A stretch of 64,000 bases of DNA from a virus: positions 1 through 64,000 of the IMG/VR virus record IMGVR_UViG_3300034103_001788; one strand, given 5' to 3'. Below are positions 7,662 through 17,703 of the stretch, piece after piece. The translations under genes and the position numbers were made by a program. The stretch's first letter is position 1, and every line of letters begins with the position of its first letter. The notes beneath the pieces are model-generated. The model was not told the DNA's origin. It was given only the letters and a program-made list of their open reading frames with translations, and made no database searches.

Positions 7662-8902
7662 TGCCAACTCCACAACCACCATATTATGAACTTTCTAATG
7701 GTAATTATATTACTTTTAAAAGTGTTGGAATGGGTAAAACCATTGGTACTTTATTAGATTCTGATTTAAATATATTATTTCAAAGAGATCCATCTATATC
7801 TAATCTTGATATGATAGCAGATGAAATAATTAATGGATATTATATCTCTCAAACAATTCCCACTATTATAAATAAAGTTTTACCTACTCCTAAAGAAACC
7901 CCTGAACAAATACAACAACGAAGACAAGAAAAAGCAGCTCAACGCGATAAAGAAAATATTGAATTAGTTAGAGAACAACAAAATCTAAAAGTTGTCGAAC
8001 AATCTGTACCTGAAAATCAAAAAGCTAAAGGATCGGCTAAATTTGGACAATTAATTTTAAAATTAGGATTAACCCTATTTAATCAATTTCAACCTCAAAT
8101 AATTTCATATATTAAAGACTTAGGATTAAAAAATGCTGATAGACTAGGTACTGATCCTGATTTTATTAAAAATATAGTAAATGGTACTGTTGATCCTAAA
8201 ACTTTATTAGATTTATGCCCTCCTAAAGAAAAATTAGATCAAGTTATTATTTTACGAAACCGGTTAACAAATAATTTAAATGGTATAGGAAACCGTTTAG
8301 ATTCGTTTAATACCTCGTTAAATGCCCAATTATCCACATATAATATTAGTTTAACTTTAGTTGAAACTTTAGATATTGCTAGTAAAGCAACCTCATTAGC
8401 CGCTAAATTTATACCTGCCCCGCCCGGTATTCCTGGTATTATTACTTCTACTTTAAACGACTTATTATCAACTAAATTATCTATATTATATACAACTGAT
8501 GGCTCTCCAAGATTAGCTAAATTAAAAGCAATTTTTGATTCAGCCGCTATGCCTTTAACTATTACTAGTGGATATATTAAAACAGTTGTAAATTTATTAG
8601 CTATATTAGATATTATAATCTTACTTTGTGATCCTAATGCTAATTTATTAAATGTATCTACTTCATTAACAGATGTTACTAAACAATTAAATAATGATAA
8701 TAATGATTCTACTTATAAAGGATTTACATTTGTAATAGAAGAGGTATCTTTTAGTAATAACTTAGTACGTAAACGAGCTTTGGGAATAAATAAAAGTGGA
8801 GTTAAATTGATTGAAACACAACTATCATTTACTTTAGATAACCAAACATTAATTGATGAATTAAAATTAGTAATTGATAGAGATAATTTAAAAGCAGATT
8901 AA
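7661..8902 (+). CDS. Predicted baseplate protein (413 aa)
   Basis: The 413-residue product begins with a Pro-rich stretch and a small beta region, followed by a charged helix (about 85-125), then a long hydrophobic-helical middle (about 130-340) and a beta-rich C-terminus. No family is recognised. It overlaps the spike gene by one base and precedes gp25, so a role in the hub or wedge is likely. The Ala/Leu-rich helices could resemble a tail-length or hub-core protein, but it is too short for a tape measure of a normal myovirus tail. Confidence 0.55.
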   Translation: MPTPQPPYYELSNGNYITFKSVGMGKTIGTLLDSDLNILFQRDPSISNLDMIADEIINGYYISQTIPTIINKVLPTPKETPEQIQQRRQEKAAQRDKENIELVREQQNLKVVEQSVPENQKAKGSAKFGQLILKLGLTLFNQFQPQIISYIKDLGLKNADRLGTDPDFIKNIVNGTVDPKTLLDLCPPKEKLDQVIILRNRLTNNLNGIGNRLDSFNTSLNAQLSTYNISLTLVETLDIASKATSLAAKFIPAPPGIPGIITSTLNDLLSTKLSILYTTDGSPRLAKLKAIFDSAAMPLTITSGYIKTVVNLLAILDIIILLCDPNANLLNVSTSLTDVTKQLNNDNNDSTYKGFTFVIEEVSFSNNLVRKRALGINKSGVKLIETQLSFTLDNQTLIDELKLVIDRDNLKAD

Positions 8903-8905
8903 ATA

Positions 8906-8916
8906 AATATTTATAA
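8906..8916 (+). promoter_or_regulatory. Late-type promoter motif (AATATTTATAA)
   Basis: It begins directly after the upstream stop codon and ends six bases before the ATG at 8923. Confidence 0.6.
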
Positions 8917-8922
8917 TAAACA

Positions 8923-9291
8923 ATGAAACCAACAGATTTTAAAAAAATTATTAAAGATGCAGTAAGAGAAGCTATTCAAGAAGAATTAAAAGAAATTCTT
9001 TTAGAAGCTGTCCGTGCACCTAAAATGGCTCCCGTTGGAACAGGTTTTGGAACTGTAACTGAAGCCATCACCGGTACTTCTACCGCCTCACAAATCAACC
9101 AATCTAGATCATTATACTCACAGATGATGAGTGATTTTAAACCGGGAACTGAAACTATTTCTATGAATACTTCAAACCCAATAACCCAAGGAACTTATGT
9201 ACCTAGTGGAGTATCAGCAGGAATTGAAGGTACACTTCATCCTGGAGATTTAGGTTTAGATCAAATTATGGGATTAATAAATACTAAATAA
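8923..9291 (+). CDS. Small virion-type protein with N-terminal amphipathic helix
   Basis: The 122-residue product begins MKPTDFKKIIKDAVREAIQ followed by an acidic helix with the ELKE and LLE patterns, then a Gly/Thr/Ser-rich remainder. The N-terminus resembles the capsid-targeting peptides of this window, but the gene lies between baseplate genes. It overlaps the gp25 start by one base. It may be a baseplate accessory protein; capsid packaging is less likely here. Confidence 0.5.
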   Translation: MKPTDFKKIIKDAVREAIQEELKEILLEAVRAPKMAPVGTGFGTVTEAITGTSTASQINQSRSLYSQMMSDFKPGTETISMNTSNPITQGTYVPSGVSAGIEGTLHPGDLGLDQIMGLINTK

Positions 9292-9701
9292 TGGCTTTTG
9301 GTGCGAAGAAAATATTTCCAATAGACCAATATCCCCGTAAAGCGGTAGGTGTGGCTTTACCATTTAATGCCCCTTCGGTATTTTCTTCCACATATATTAC
9401 TAAAGATGCTATTAGGAATAATCTAATTAATTACCTACTAACCAACCCAGGTGAAAGACTCTTTTATCCTACATTTGGTGCTGGGATTAGAAAATATATA
9501 TTTGAACATATTGTTAATGATGATATTAATGATTTAGCCTCTAAAATTGAAAATGATATTGTTACTTATTTTCCTAGTATAAAAGCAATTGTTCAAATTA
9601 TACCTAGTTATGATTATAATACTGTTTTTGTAGATATTAACTATTCTATAATCAACACAGGTATCACTGATAATTTACAAATAAATTTAAGCAATGGCTG
9701 A
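9291..9701 (+). CDS. gp25: Baseplate wedge protein, gp25-like
   Basis: The 136-residue product has the hallmark of the gp25/gpW lysozyme-like wedge family: TNPGERLFYPTFGAGIRKYI at about residues 51-70, preceded by IRNNLINYLL. T4 gp25 has 132 residues, so length fits. In the baseplate this protein clamps the gp6 core bundle and connects to the sheath initiator. It overlaps the gp6 gene by eight bases, the usual neighbour. Confidence 0.9.
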   Translation: MAFGAKKIFPIDQYPRKAVGVALPFNAPSVFSSTYITKDAIRNNLINYLLTNPGERLFYPTFGAGIRKYIFEHIVNDDINDLASKIENDIVTYFPSIKAIVQIIPSYDYNTVFVDINYSIINTGITDNLQINLSNG

Positions 9702-11553
9702 GACTAAAGATATAAAATATTTTAATAGGGATTTCCAAGGGTTAAAAAACTTATTGGTTGATTATGCTAAAACCTATTTCCCCACAACCTATAACGACTT
9801 CAGCCCTTCATCACCCGGGATGATGTTTATGGAGATGGCTGCTTACGTAGGAGATGTTATGTCTTTTTACTTAGACAATCAGATTCAAGAAACCTTTATT
9901 CAATATGCTCGCCAATCTGAAAATATATATACTTTAGCTTATATGTTAGGTTACAGACCTAAAGTAACTAAAGCAGCAACTGTTGATATTGATTTTTACC
10001 AACAATTACCCTCTGTATTAGATAATACAGTATATGTACCGGATTATAGTTATTGTTTACAATTTACTGAAAATACTCAAATCAGATCATCAACCAATAA
10101 TAGTATTTTTTTCTTAGTTCAAGATAATATTAATTTTGCTGTTTCTAGTTCAACTGATCCTACTGAAATAACAGTATACCAAACATCCGGAGGAAATCCT
10201 CAGTATTTTCTTTTAAAGAAAACTAGACAAGCTATATCGGCTCAAATTAAATCTACTAGTTTTACATTCGGAACTCCTGAATCTTTTCAAACAGTTAATT
10301 TAGTTGATGATAATATTTTACAAATATTAGATATTACGGATACTGATGGTAATACATGGTATGAAGTACCTTATTTAGGTCAAGAAATGATTTATGAAAG
10401 TATTAAAAATACTAATACTAATGATCCTAATACTTACCAAGATACCGATGCTCCTTATTTATTAAGATTAAGAAAAACACCAAGACGTTTTGTTACTCGC
10501 TTTACCTCTACAGGTAATATGCAAATCCAATTTGGATCAGGAACTACATCAGATGTTGATGAGATAATTATACCTAATTCAAATAATGTTGGTTTAGGAT
10601 TACCATATAAACAAAGTAAATTATTTACAGCTTTTGATCCTACTAACTTCCTCCAAACAGATACTTATGGTATTGCCCCTGCAAATACCACGTTAACTGT
10701 AAGATATTTAGTAGGTGGCGGGGTATCATCAAACATAGATTCTAATACGTTAAACGCGCTAATAAACACGAATAATGTATTATTTATCAATAATAATCTA
10801 AACCAAACTACCGCAAATTATATTTTTAGTACTATTGCTGTTAATAATACTGAAGCCGCCTCAGGAGGATCAGATGGTGATAATTTAGAGGAAATTAGAC
10901 AAAATTCATTAATGTCTTTTCAAACACAATTACGTAACGTAACCCAAGCTGATTATTTAGTAAGAGCACTATCAATGCCTTCTAATTATGGTTCTATTGC
11001 TAAAGCATATGCTGAACCTGTAAAAATTGAAAACTTACAACCCGGAGAAACACCCTCAGTATTAGATATATATGTTTTAGGATATAATGCTAATAATAAT
11101 TTAACTACTGTTTCTAACACTGTTAAAAGTAATTTACAGACCTACTTATACGAATATAGAATGATTAATGATTCTATTCGTATTAGAGATGCTTATGTTA
11201 TAAATGTAGGTGTAAATTTTGATATTATAGTACTTCCTAATTTTAATAGCAATGAGGTATTAATTAACTGTGTAGAAGCATTAAAAACTTATTTTAATGT
11301 TGATAAATGGTCTATTAACCAACCTATTATATTAAAAGACCTTTATGTTGAACTTAGTAAAATTCAAGGAGTTCAATCTGTAAAAAATATTGAAATATTA
11401 AATAAATCGGGTATCATCAATGGTTACTCACAATATGCATATGATATTGTAGGAGCTAACCAAAATGGTATTATATATCCTTCTCTTGATCCATCTGTAT
11501 TTGAAATAAAATACCCTAATAGTGATATTCAAGGAAGAGTAGTATCCTTTTAA
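9694..11553 (+). CDS. gp6: Baseplate wedge protein, gp6/gpJ-like
   Basis: The 619-residue product carries the conserved start region SPGMMFMEMAAYVGDVMSFY and the following DNQIQETFI helix, typical of T4 gp6 and P2 gpJ-type wedge proteins. The C-terminal third (RQNSLMSFQTQLRNVTQADY, then the RIRDAYVINVGVNF ferredoxin-like fold) also matches the family. T4 gp6 has 660 residues. It forms the inner ring that holds wedges together. The gp25-gp6 order is the same as in other myoviruses. Confidence 0.9.
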   Translation: MAETKDIKYFNRDFQGLKNLLVDYAKTYFPTTYNDFSPSSPGMMFMEMAAYVGDVMSFYLDNQIQETFIQYARQSENIYTLAYMLGYRPKVTKAATVDIDFYQQLPSVLDNTVYVPDYSYCLQFTENTQIRSSTNNSIFFLVQDNINFAVSSSTDPTEITVYQTSGGNPQYFLLKKTRQAISAQIKSTSFTFGTPESFQTVNLVDDNILQILDITDTDGNTWYEVPYLGQEMIYESIKNTNTNDPNTYQDTDAPYLLRLRKTPRRFVTRFTSTGNMQIQFGSGTTSDVDEIIIPNSNNVGLGLPYKQSKLFTAFDPTNFLQTDTYGIAPANTTLTVRYLVGGGVSSNIDSNTLNALINTNNVLFINNNLNQTTANYIFSTIAVNNTEAASGGSDGDNLEEIRQNSLMSFQTQLRNVTQADYLVRALSMPSNYGSIAKAYAEPVKIENLQPGETPSVLDIYVLGYNANNNLTTVSNTVKSNLQTYLYEYRMINDSIRIRDAYVINVGVNFDIIVLPNFNSNEVLINCVEALKTYFNVDKWSINQPIILKDLYVELSKIQGVQSVKNIEILNKSGIINGYSQYAYDIVGANQNGIIYPSLDPSVFEIKYPNSDIQGRVVSF

Positions 11554-11558
11554 TTCAA

Positions 11559-11569
11559 AATATTTATAA
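11559..11569 (+). promoter_or_regulatory. Late-type promoter motif (AATATTTATAA)
   Basis: Three bases separate it from the ATG at 11573, one of the tightest spacings in the window. Confidence 0.6.
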
Positions 11570-11572
11570 TAA

Positions 11573-12685
11573 ATGGCTATCTACAAAATTTTCCCTGAAA
11601 AGGATGCTACTTTGTATTCTCAATATTCTGGTTCAAATACTGGACTGGATGAAATTTTAGAAATTTCAACAATTGTTGATGACCAAACAGTATATGCTAG
11701 CCGTCCTGTACTAAAATTTTCACAAACTGAAATTACTGATATTATTAGTAATAAAATAACAGGAACCGCTTGGCAAGCAAATTTACGATTATTTTTAGCC
11801 TACGCTTCTAACATTCCTTTAGATTACACCATATATGCTTATCCTATTTCAGGATCTTGGGACATGGGTACAGGGCACTATTTAGATAGTCCTATTAACG
11901 ATAGTGGTGTTAGTTGGGTTAATAGATTAAGTGCTGGTACTTCTCCGTGGACAAGTGCTAGTTTTGCTACATACGTAACAGCTTCATTCCCATTAAATCA
12001 AACAGGTGGAGGAACCTGGTATACCGGATCAGCTACTTTAAACCCGGTAACATCTCAATCTTTTAATTATATTACATCTAAAGATATAGATTTAAATGTA
12101 ACTAATGCTGTACATTTATTTGTTAGCGGAACTATTAATAATAATGGATTCATCCTTAAAAAAGAAGATTCACTTGAATTTAGTACAGGATCAGCGTTTG
12201 AATTAAAATATTTTTCTGTAGATACACACACTATTTATCCTCCATGTTTAGAGTTTAAATGGAATGATTTTGCAACTGTATTAACAGGATCATTAACAGC
12301 AAGTATAGTATCTACATCTGATTTTAAACTTACATTACCTAATAACTCTGGTTATTTTAATAATGGGAGTGTAGCTAAAATTAGAGTAAATGTTCGTCCT
12401 AAATATCCTACACGTACTTTTCAAACAGCCTCTATATACACCACTAATTATTTCCTACCTACAGCATCATATTATGCTATTAAAGATTTAGATACTAATG
12501 AATATGTAGTTGATTTTGATACTACCTATACTAAGATTAGTGCCGATTCAACAAGTAACTATTTTACCATTTACATGAATGGTTTAGAACCTGAGAGATA
12601 TTATAAATTCTTGATTAAAACCGTAATTGATAGACAAACTGTAGTTTCTGATGATAGTTACTACTTTAAGGTAATAAATGGATAA
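11573..12685 (+). CDS. Structural protein with DNRLRE/CBM-like beta domain
   Basis: The 370-residue product starts with a beta-sandwich-like region (MAIYKIFPEKDATLYSQY, then TGLDEILEIST) resembling DNRLRE-type domains, in which a repeat of the form KDATLYS...LEIS begins the fold. It is rich in aromatic and Ser/Thr/Gly residues, as in tail or baseplate proteins. It lies between gp6 and the giant wedge protein, so it is probably a baseplate component at the outer surface. I do not have a T4 equivalent. Confidence 0.6.
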   Translation: MAIYKIFPEKDATLYSQYSGSNTGLDEILEISTIVDDQTVYASRPVLKFSQTEITDIISNKITGTAWQANLRLFLAYASNIPLDYTIYAYPISGSWDMGTGHYLDSPINDSGVSWVNRLSAGTSPWTSASFATYVTASFPLNQTGGGTWYTGSATLNPVTSQSFNYITSKDIDLNVTNAVHLFVSGTINNNGFILKKEDSLEFSTGSAFELKYFSVDTHTIYPPCLEFKWNDFATVLTGSLTASIVSTSDFKLTLPNNSGYFNNGSVAKIRVNVRPKYPTRTFQTASIYTTNYFLPTASYYAIKDLDTNEYVVDFDTTYTKISADSTSNYFTIYMNGLEPERYYKFLIKTVIDRQTVVSDDSYYFKVING

Positions 12686-13218
12686 TGAGTGAAAAAATAA
12701 TAATTAGCAAAACCGTTTATAATAAAACCCAATTTGGGCAGGTTATTAATAACCAATTTAACCAATTTAATCCTGCTCCATCAGCATCTATAGCTTTAAC
12801 TATTGATGTTAATCAATTTTTTCAAGCATATGAAAATTTATTTTTTCAAATACCTAAAATAGGTGAAACTAATTCTCACCAATATTTAGTTAATAAAAGC
12901 GGTAACTATATAGATGAAAACGCTATAAGTGAAGAAGTACAAGCGTTATTAGAGGAAATCACTCAACTAAGACAAGAAAATTTGGATTTACAACGACAAG
13001 TTATTACTATTCAAACCGAAGCTATAAATCCTACTGAAGAATCAAATGCAAATATTAATCAAATAGGAGCAACAACTACAGCAAGACCAATATCAAGTTC
13101 ACCTTCTATTACTTCCACTAATACAACTGTATCTGGAGATACTACTGGAGGTAGTGGTAGTGGAGGAACAGGTGGAAGACGAGCAGGAACAGATAAAGCA
13201 TCATTAGTAACCGTATAA
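12685..13218 (+). CDS. Baseplate-associated protein with coiled coil and Gly/Ser linker
   Basis: The 177-residue product has an N-terminal domain (about 1-75), a short coiled coil (about 85-112, EEVQALLEEITQLRQENLD) and a disordered tail rich in Ser, Thr and Gly. Overlaps of one base at both ends bind it to the flanking structural genes. A linker or trimerising role is plausible. No family is recognised. Confidence 0.55.
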   Translation: MSEKIIISKTVYNKTQFGQVINNQFNQFNPAPSASIALTIDVNQFFQAYENLFFQIPKIGETNSHQYLVNKSGNYIDENAISEEVQALLEEITQLRQENLDLQRQVITIQTEAINPTEESNANINQIGATTTARPISSSPSITSTNTTVSGDTTGGSGSGGTGGRRAGTDKASLVTV

Positions 13219-16200
13219 TGGCACAAAGTATAATTACTCAAATATCACCAATCAATCAACAAGATCAGTTATTAAATTCAACTGATAGTAGTTTAGTTAA
13301 TAGTGTATCTACTAACACTAGTTTTAATGTTGAAACCGATGTAATTGAAACTTTTGTCTATAATATAAATAATGTATTAATTCAAGCTATTAGAACTAGT
13401 TATACGGTTCAAAATACTAGTGTTGATAATAATGAAATAAAAGAGTTATTTATTGACCCGGCTCGTGATCTAGAGGCAAATGCTTATATCACGGGTATAT
13501 ATAATGTTAACTATAGTTTTTTAAGAAATAAACTTAATTCATCTGCTTTCAATCAGTATTACATTAAGGATATTTCTAATGATAGAACTGAATTACGAAT
13601 CGATAATATTAGTTTAACAAATAATGAAATACAAGAAGCCTTTGATAGTTTTAGTATTGACCTTAATACATCTCCCGTATTTAACGGTTTTTATTTAAAC
13701 TTTGGTGATAATAATTTAGAATTAGCCACTAATATTGCTTTAGATGTAATCGATAGTAGAAATACTATATTAATCAAATTATATGAACCTTTAGCTTCTA
13801 CTTATGGTTTAAAAACTCAATTTTGGGTAGTAGAAAAAGTATCTGATCCTTTAGCTTATCAAGTAGAATTTATAAGTGATCAAGTGATATTTGATGATAG
13901 AATATTTTTAAAAGGTCCTAATTTTGATATATCTGTTAAGGATCAAGCAAATAACTCAACCGAATATAAAACATATAATAGTTTAACTACCTCTAATTCA
14001 ACTTTAAATAACCAATTAAGTAGTATTCTATCTGAAAAAAGAGCTGAACTAAACACAGATTATTCAGAATACGAAAATTTTGTATTTTTTAGCTCAGCAG
14101 GACAACGTTTATATAATTTTAAACAGAAATTATCATTAATTGAATCATACAATAATGATATTACAGTATTAAATACTTTACCTAATACTGTTCAAGTATC
14201 ATCTAGTAAAGCAATTATACAAAATAAAATAGATACATTAATAACCAATTTTGATGGTTATGATTATTATCTGTACTTTGAAAGTAGTTCAACAACTTGG
14301 CCTAAGAGTGATGCCACTAAACCTTATAGTTTATATTCAACAGGATCAAATCAAGCCATTAACTGGTATAATATTCAAGAAGCATCAGCTTCATCATATG
14401 ATAACCAAAACCAAAATAACCTATATAACGTATTTCCTCAATATATTCAAGAAGACCCAGATAACGAACAATTTCAATTATTCGTTGAAATGGTTGCTCA
14501 GATGTTTGATGATGTTTGGTTATATACCCAAGCTATTAAAAACCGCCAAGATGGTGATAATAGTTTAAGTGGTGGTATATCAAAAGATTTAGTTGCTGAT
14601 GCTTTACGTTCATACGGTATAAACATTTATCAAAGTAGTTTCTCTACTAGTGATTTATTTACCTCATATTTAGGTATTGCCTCTAATGGATCATTATTAC
14701 CCCCTACAGGAAGTGAAGTAATTAATAATTATGTTACTTCATCTGCGGAAATGATTCCTTTTGATGATGCTCAAAAATTAATTTATAAGCGTTTTTATCA
14801 CAATTTACCTTATATTTTAAAGAAAAAAGGTACAATTGAAGGATTAAGAACATTATTAACATGTTTTGGGGTTCCTGATACTATTTTACAAATTACTGAA
14901 TTTGGTGGTAAAAATACAACCAATGTTAATGATTGGGATTATTTTGAAAATCATTTTAACTATGCCTTTACCACTAGCGGATCAGGATATGTAAATATTC
15001 CTTGGCAAAACTTAGGAACATCATCTAAATTTCCTAAAGCAGTTGAATTTAGATTCAAAACTTTCGGATTACCTCCTTCAGGAATACCTTATAGCCAATC
15101 ATTAGTTAATACAAGTAATAAAGAATTTAATATATTACTTGAATACACAGGATCAGGATACGCTACTGGATCTTATTCAGCCTCTATAGCTAATCCATAT
15201 AACGAATATGCTACTTTAAAATTTTACCATAGTGCTAGTGCTGCTAGTGCAAGTATATATTTACCATTTTTTGATGGTGGTTGGTGGTCTATTTTAGTAA
15301 ATGGTATTACTGGCTCGTCTTCAACATATACTGTATATGCTAAAAACAACATATATGATGGATATGAGGGAAATAAATTAGGATTCCAAGCATCAGCTAG
15401 TTTTACATCATCTAAATGGTGGGATAATAACTCAACTGGAGAATTATATTTAGGTAGCTCAGGTAGTGCGGTTATAGCTGGTAAAACTTATAACCCTATT
15501 TCTGCTTCATTCCAAGAATTTAGATATTATACTACTAATTTAAGTGAAAGTGTATTCAACGATTATGTAATGAATTCACTTTCTATTGAAGGAAACAATA
15601 TAAGTGGTTCATACGATACTTTATTGTTTAGAGCATCATTAGGTGCTGAGCTTTATACTAATACAAGTTCAATTCATCCTGCCTATTCAAATACACCTTC
15701 ATTCTCTAGTAGTAATTTATTTTCATATACTGGATCATATTCATTTAATCCTAATGTAGAAACAGTTTATTATGATGAACCTGGAGTAGGTATGTTGAAT
15801 CGAGTAGCTAATAAAATTAAACTACAAGACAATAATATTCCTACAGGTAATGTATTATCTCCATTAGCACCTTTATCTCAAGCCTCACCTACCACAGGTA
15901 GTGTATCTCACAATAACAATTTACTAGAGGTTGGATTTTCACCTCAAAATGAAATTGATAAAGACATAATTAACCAGTTAGGTTATTTTAATATTGGTGA
16001 ATATATTGGTGATCCAAGACAAGTATCTAATAAATCGTATGTTGATTTAAAACCTTTAAGAGATGCTTACTTTAAAAAGTATTCATCATCTTATGATTAT
16101 TCTGATTATGTTCGTTTAATAAAGTATTTTGATAATGCTTTATTTAAAATGGTTAAGGATTTTATTCCTGCTCGTACAAGTATTTCAACTGGTATCATTA

Positions 16201-17669
16201 TTAAACCAACCATACTAGAAAGACCTAAATACCCAGAACCTCAAGTAAGTTGGTCTCGCCCTGAATATACAGCATCAGTACAACATTATTCTGGAAGCGA
16301 TACAATATATGGTTTTAGCAGTGATAATGGAGGAGTGTACTTAAACCAAACAAGTAGTTTCACTCAATCGTTTAATGGACCAACAGGATCTGTTAATATT
16401 ATTCATAATGATAATAGAGAATTTTATAATGGTGAATTAAGTGGTACTATATTAACCGTTACTACTCAATCAATTTTAAATAACCCCTTACTAGAACCTA
16501 GATATAGAGAATCAATTAGTGATATACAAAATCTACAAGTAGCAATATCAGGAGCTTTTTTTGAAAGTGGTAGTAACAGTGAATTTAAAATAGGTACCCT
16601 ACCCTTTAAAATAACAACCACCTCGCTTCCCATCTATAATACAACTACATACACATACACACCTGAATATAATGTAATAAGTGATATAGACATAGTGTTA
16701 GAAGGAGCATGGGCTGCACAAGCCGGTAATGCAAGACTGTATGTTTACTTTGTAGAAAACTCCAACAGTATATTAGGGTCAATCCAACTAAATACTATAG
16801 GTACCTCAATAGAGATATTTAGCGAAACACTATCACTTAAAAACATCAATATAAACGCACAAAGTTCATATACAGTAGAGTATGTTTTCCAAAGTTTAAG
16901 TGTGTCTGAACGAACTGTATCCTTATCTAGTTTATCACAATGGATAATAAGTGTTGAAAATTTAGCAGCTCAATCAACTTACTATTTAGATCCTACAGTT
17001 TATACACAACAAAACTTCCCAGGTGATATAGGAGAATTTGATGATTATAATGCTATATATGGTAATGTTTACTCAAACAGAGTATCAAATAAATATTTTG
17101 ATGTAGATTATTCAAATGGTATTTCATCACCTGTTAACTTAGAAGCTATAACAAGTGGATCCGCTATATATGCTCAAGTACAACAATCAAATTATACTTT
17201 AAAAAGACATATTAATCCAAGATATGAAGGAAGTAAGTTATATGGTGCTAATATAAATAAATTTACTACTGGTGATATTAGCTATGCTAACAAGCCTGTA
17301 ATTGAAAGATATACAAATTATGTTGCTCAATATGATTACATCCAATCAGGAACAGATTCAATAATTCATATTTTAAGTCTAATTGATATTAATGGAAGTA
17401 AAATAGCTTTAAATGGAAATACTAATTTCAATTTTGGAATGGTAAAAACTATTTTTCCCCAATCATCCTCGGTTTCATTAGTTGATTTACTAACCAACTC
17501 AGTAGGATCAAATACTTCAGGAAGTGCTACTATAAGTTCATCAATTGATGAAAATAATATTTTTATATATGAAACTATATCTAAAGCAAATACTGGATTG
17601 GTTGTTCCTTTAAATTTTAATCCGTATGTTGATATATATGAAATAGCTAGAAAAGCAGGACTAATATAA
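13218..17669 (+). CDS. Giant baseplate wedge protein, gp7 / P2 gpI-like, with lectin-like insert
   Basis: At 1483 residues this is the longest gene. Residues about 415-560 contain FVEMVAQMFDDVWLYTQAI and, near 523, YKRFYHNLPYILKKKGT followed by IEGLRTLL, the pattern shared by P2 tail protein I and the core of T4 gp7. It is followed by a LamG-like beta-sandwich (about 575-790) and further beta-rich segments. T4 gp7 has 1032 residues, so extra surface domains are likely. It would bridge the baseplate core to the tail fibres. The order gp25-gp6-this gene matches P2 W-J-I. Domain borders are approximate. Confidence 0.75.
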   Translation: MAQSIITQISPINQQDQLLNSTDSSLVNSVSTNTSFNVETDVIETFVYNINNVLIQAIRTSYTVQNTSVDNNEIKELFIDPARDLEANAYITGIYNVNYSFLRNKLNSSAFNQYYIKDISNDRTELRIDNISLTNNEIQEAFDSFSIDLNTSPVFNGFYLNFGDNNLELATNIALDVIDSRNTILIKLYEPLASTYGLKTQFWVVEKVSDPLAYQVEFISDQVIFDDRIFLKGPNFDISVKDQANNSTEYKTYNSLTTSNSTLNNQLSSILSEKRAELNTDYSEYENFVFFSSAGQRLYNFKQKLSLIESYNNDITVLNTLPNTVQVSSSKAIIQNKIDTLITNFDGYDYYLYFESSSTTWPKSDATKPYSLYSTGSNQAINWYNIQEASASSYDNQNQNNLYNVFPQYIQEDPDNEQFQLFVEMVAQMFDDVWLYTQAIKNRQDGDNSLSGGISKDLVADALRSYGINIYQSSFSTSDLFTSYLGIASNGSLLPPTGSEVINNYVTSSAEMIPFDDAQKLIYKRFYHNLPYILKKKGTIEGLRTLLTCFGVPDTILQITEFGGKNTTNVNDWDYFENHFNYAFTTSGSGYVNIPWQNLGTSSKFPKAVEFRFKTFGLPPSGIPYSQSLVNTSNKEFNILLEYTGSGYATGSYSASIANPYNEYATLKFYHSASAASASIYLPFFDGGWWSILVNGITGSSSTYTVYAKNNIYDGYEGNKLGFQASASFTSSKWWDNNSTGELYLGSSGSAVIAGKTYNPISASFQEFRYYTTNLSESVFNDYVMNSLSIEGNNISGSYDTLLFRASLGAELYTNTSSIHPAYSNTPSFSSSNLFSYTGSYSFNPNVETVYYDEPGVGMLNRVANKIKLQDNNIPTGNVLSPLAPLSQASPTTGSVSHNNNLLEVGFSPQNEIDKDIINQLGYFNIGEYIGDPRQVSNKSYVDLKPLRDAYFKKYSSSYDYSDYVRLIKYFDNALFKMVKDFIPARTSISTGIIIKPTILERPKYPEPQVSWSRPEYTASVQHYSGSDTIYGFSSDNGGVYLNQTSSFTQSFNGPTGSVNIIHNDNREFYNGELSGTILTVTTQSILNNPLLEPRYRESISDIQNLQVAISGAFFESGSNSEFKIGTLPFKITTTSLPIYNTTTYTYTPEYNVISDIDIVLEGAWAAQAGNARLYVYFVENSNSILGSIQLNTIGTSIEIFSETLSLKNININAQSSYTVEYVFQSLSVSERTVSLSSLSQWIISVENLAAQSTYYLDPTVYTQQNFPGDIGEFDDYNAIYGNVYSNRVSNKYFDVDYSNGISSPVNLEAITSGSAIYAQVQQSNYTLKRHINPRYEGSKLYGANINKFTTGDISYANKPVIERYTNYVAQYDYIQSGTDSIIHILSLIDINGSKIALNGNTNFNFGMVKTIFPQSSSVSLVDLLTNSVGSNTSGSATISSSIDENNIFIYETISKANTGLVVPLNFNPYVDIYEIARKAGLI

Positions 17670-17687
17670 AAAACTTAAAAAATAAAT

Positions 17688-17698
17688 ATATTTATAAT
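17688..17698 (+). promoter_or_regulatory. Late-type promoter motif (TATATTTATAA)
   Basis: It sits in the 34-base gap after the giant wedge gene, five bases before the ATG at 17704. Confidence 0.6.
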
Positions 17699-17703
17699 AA
17701 ATT

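Noticed and set aside
8923-9291. Assigning this gene to the capsid-internal set
   Set aside because: Although the first helix is similar, it sits among baseplate genes and has no clear (L/I)xE cut followed by an independent domain, so it was left as baseplate-associated.
14251-14568. Open frame of 105 codons in another + frame
   Set aside because: It lies entirely inside the giant wedge gene and reads as out-of-frame translation of its AT-rich codons.
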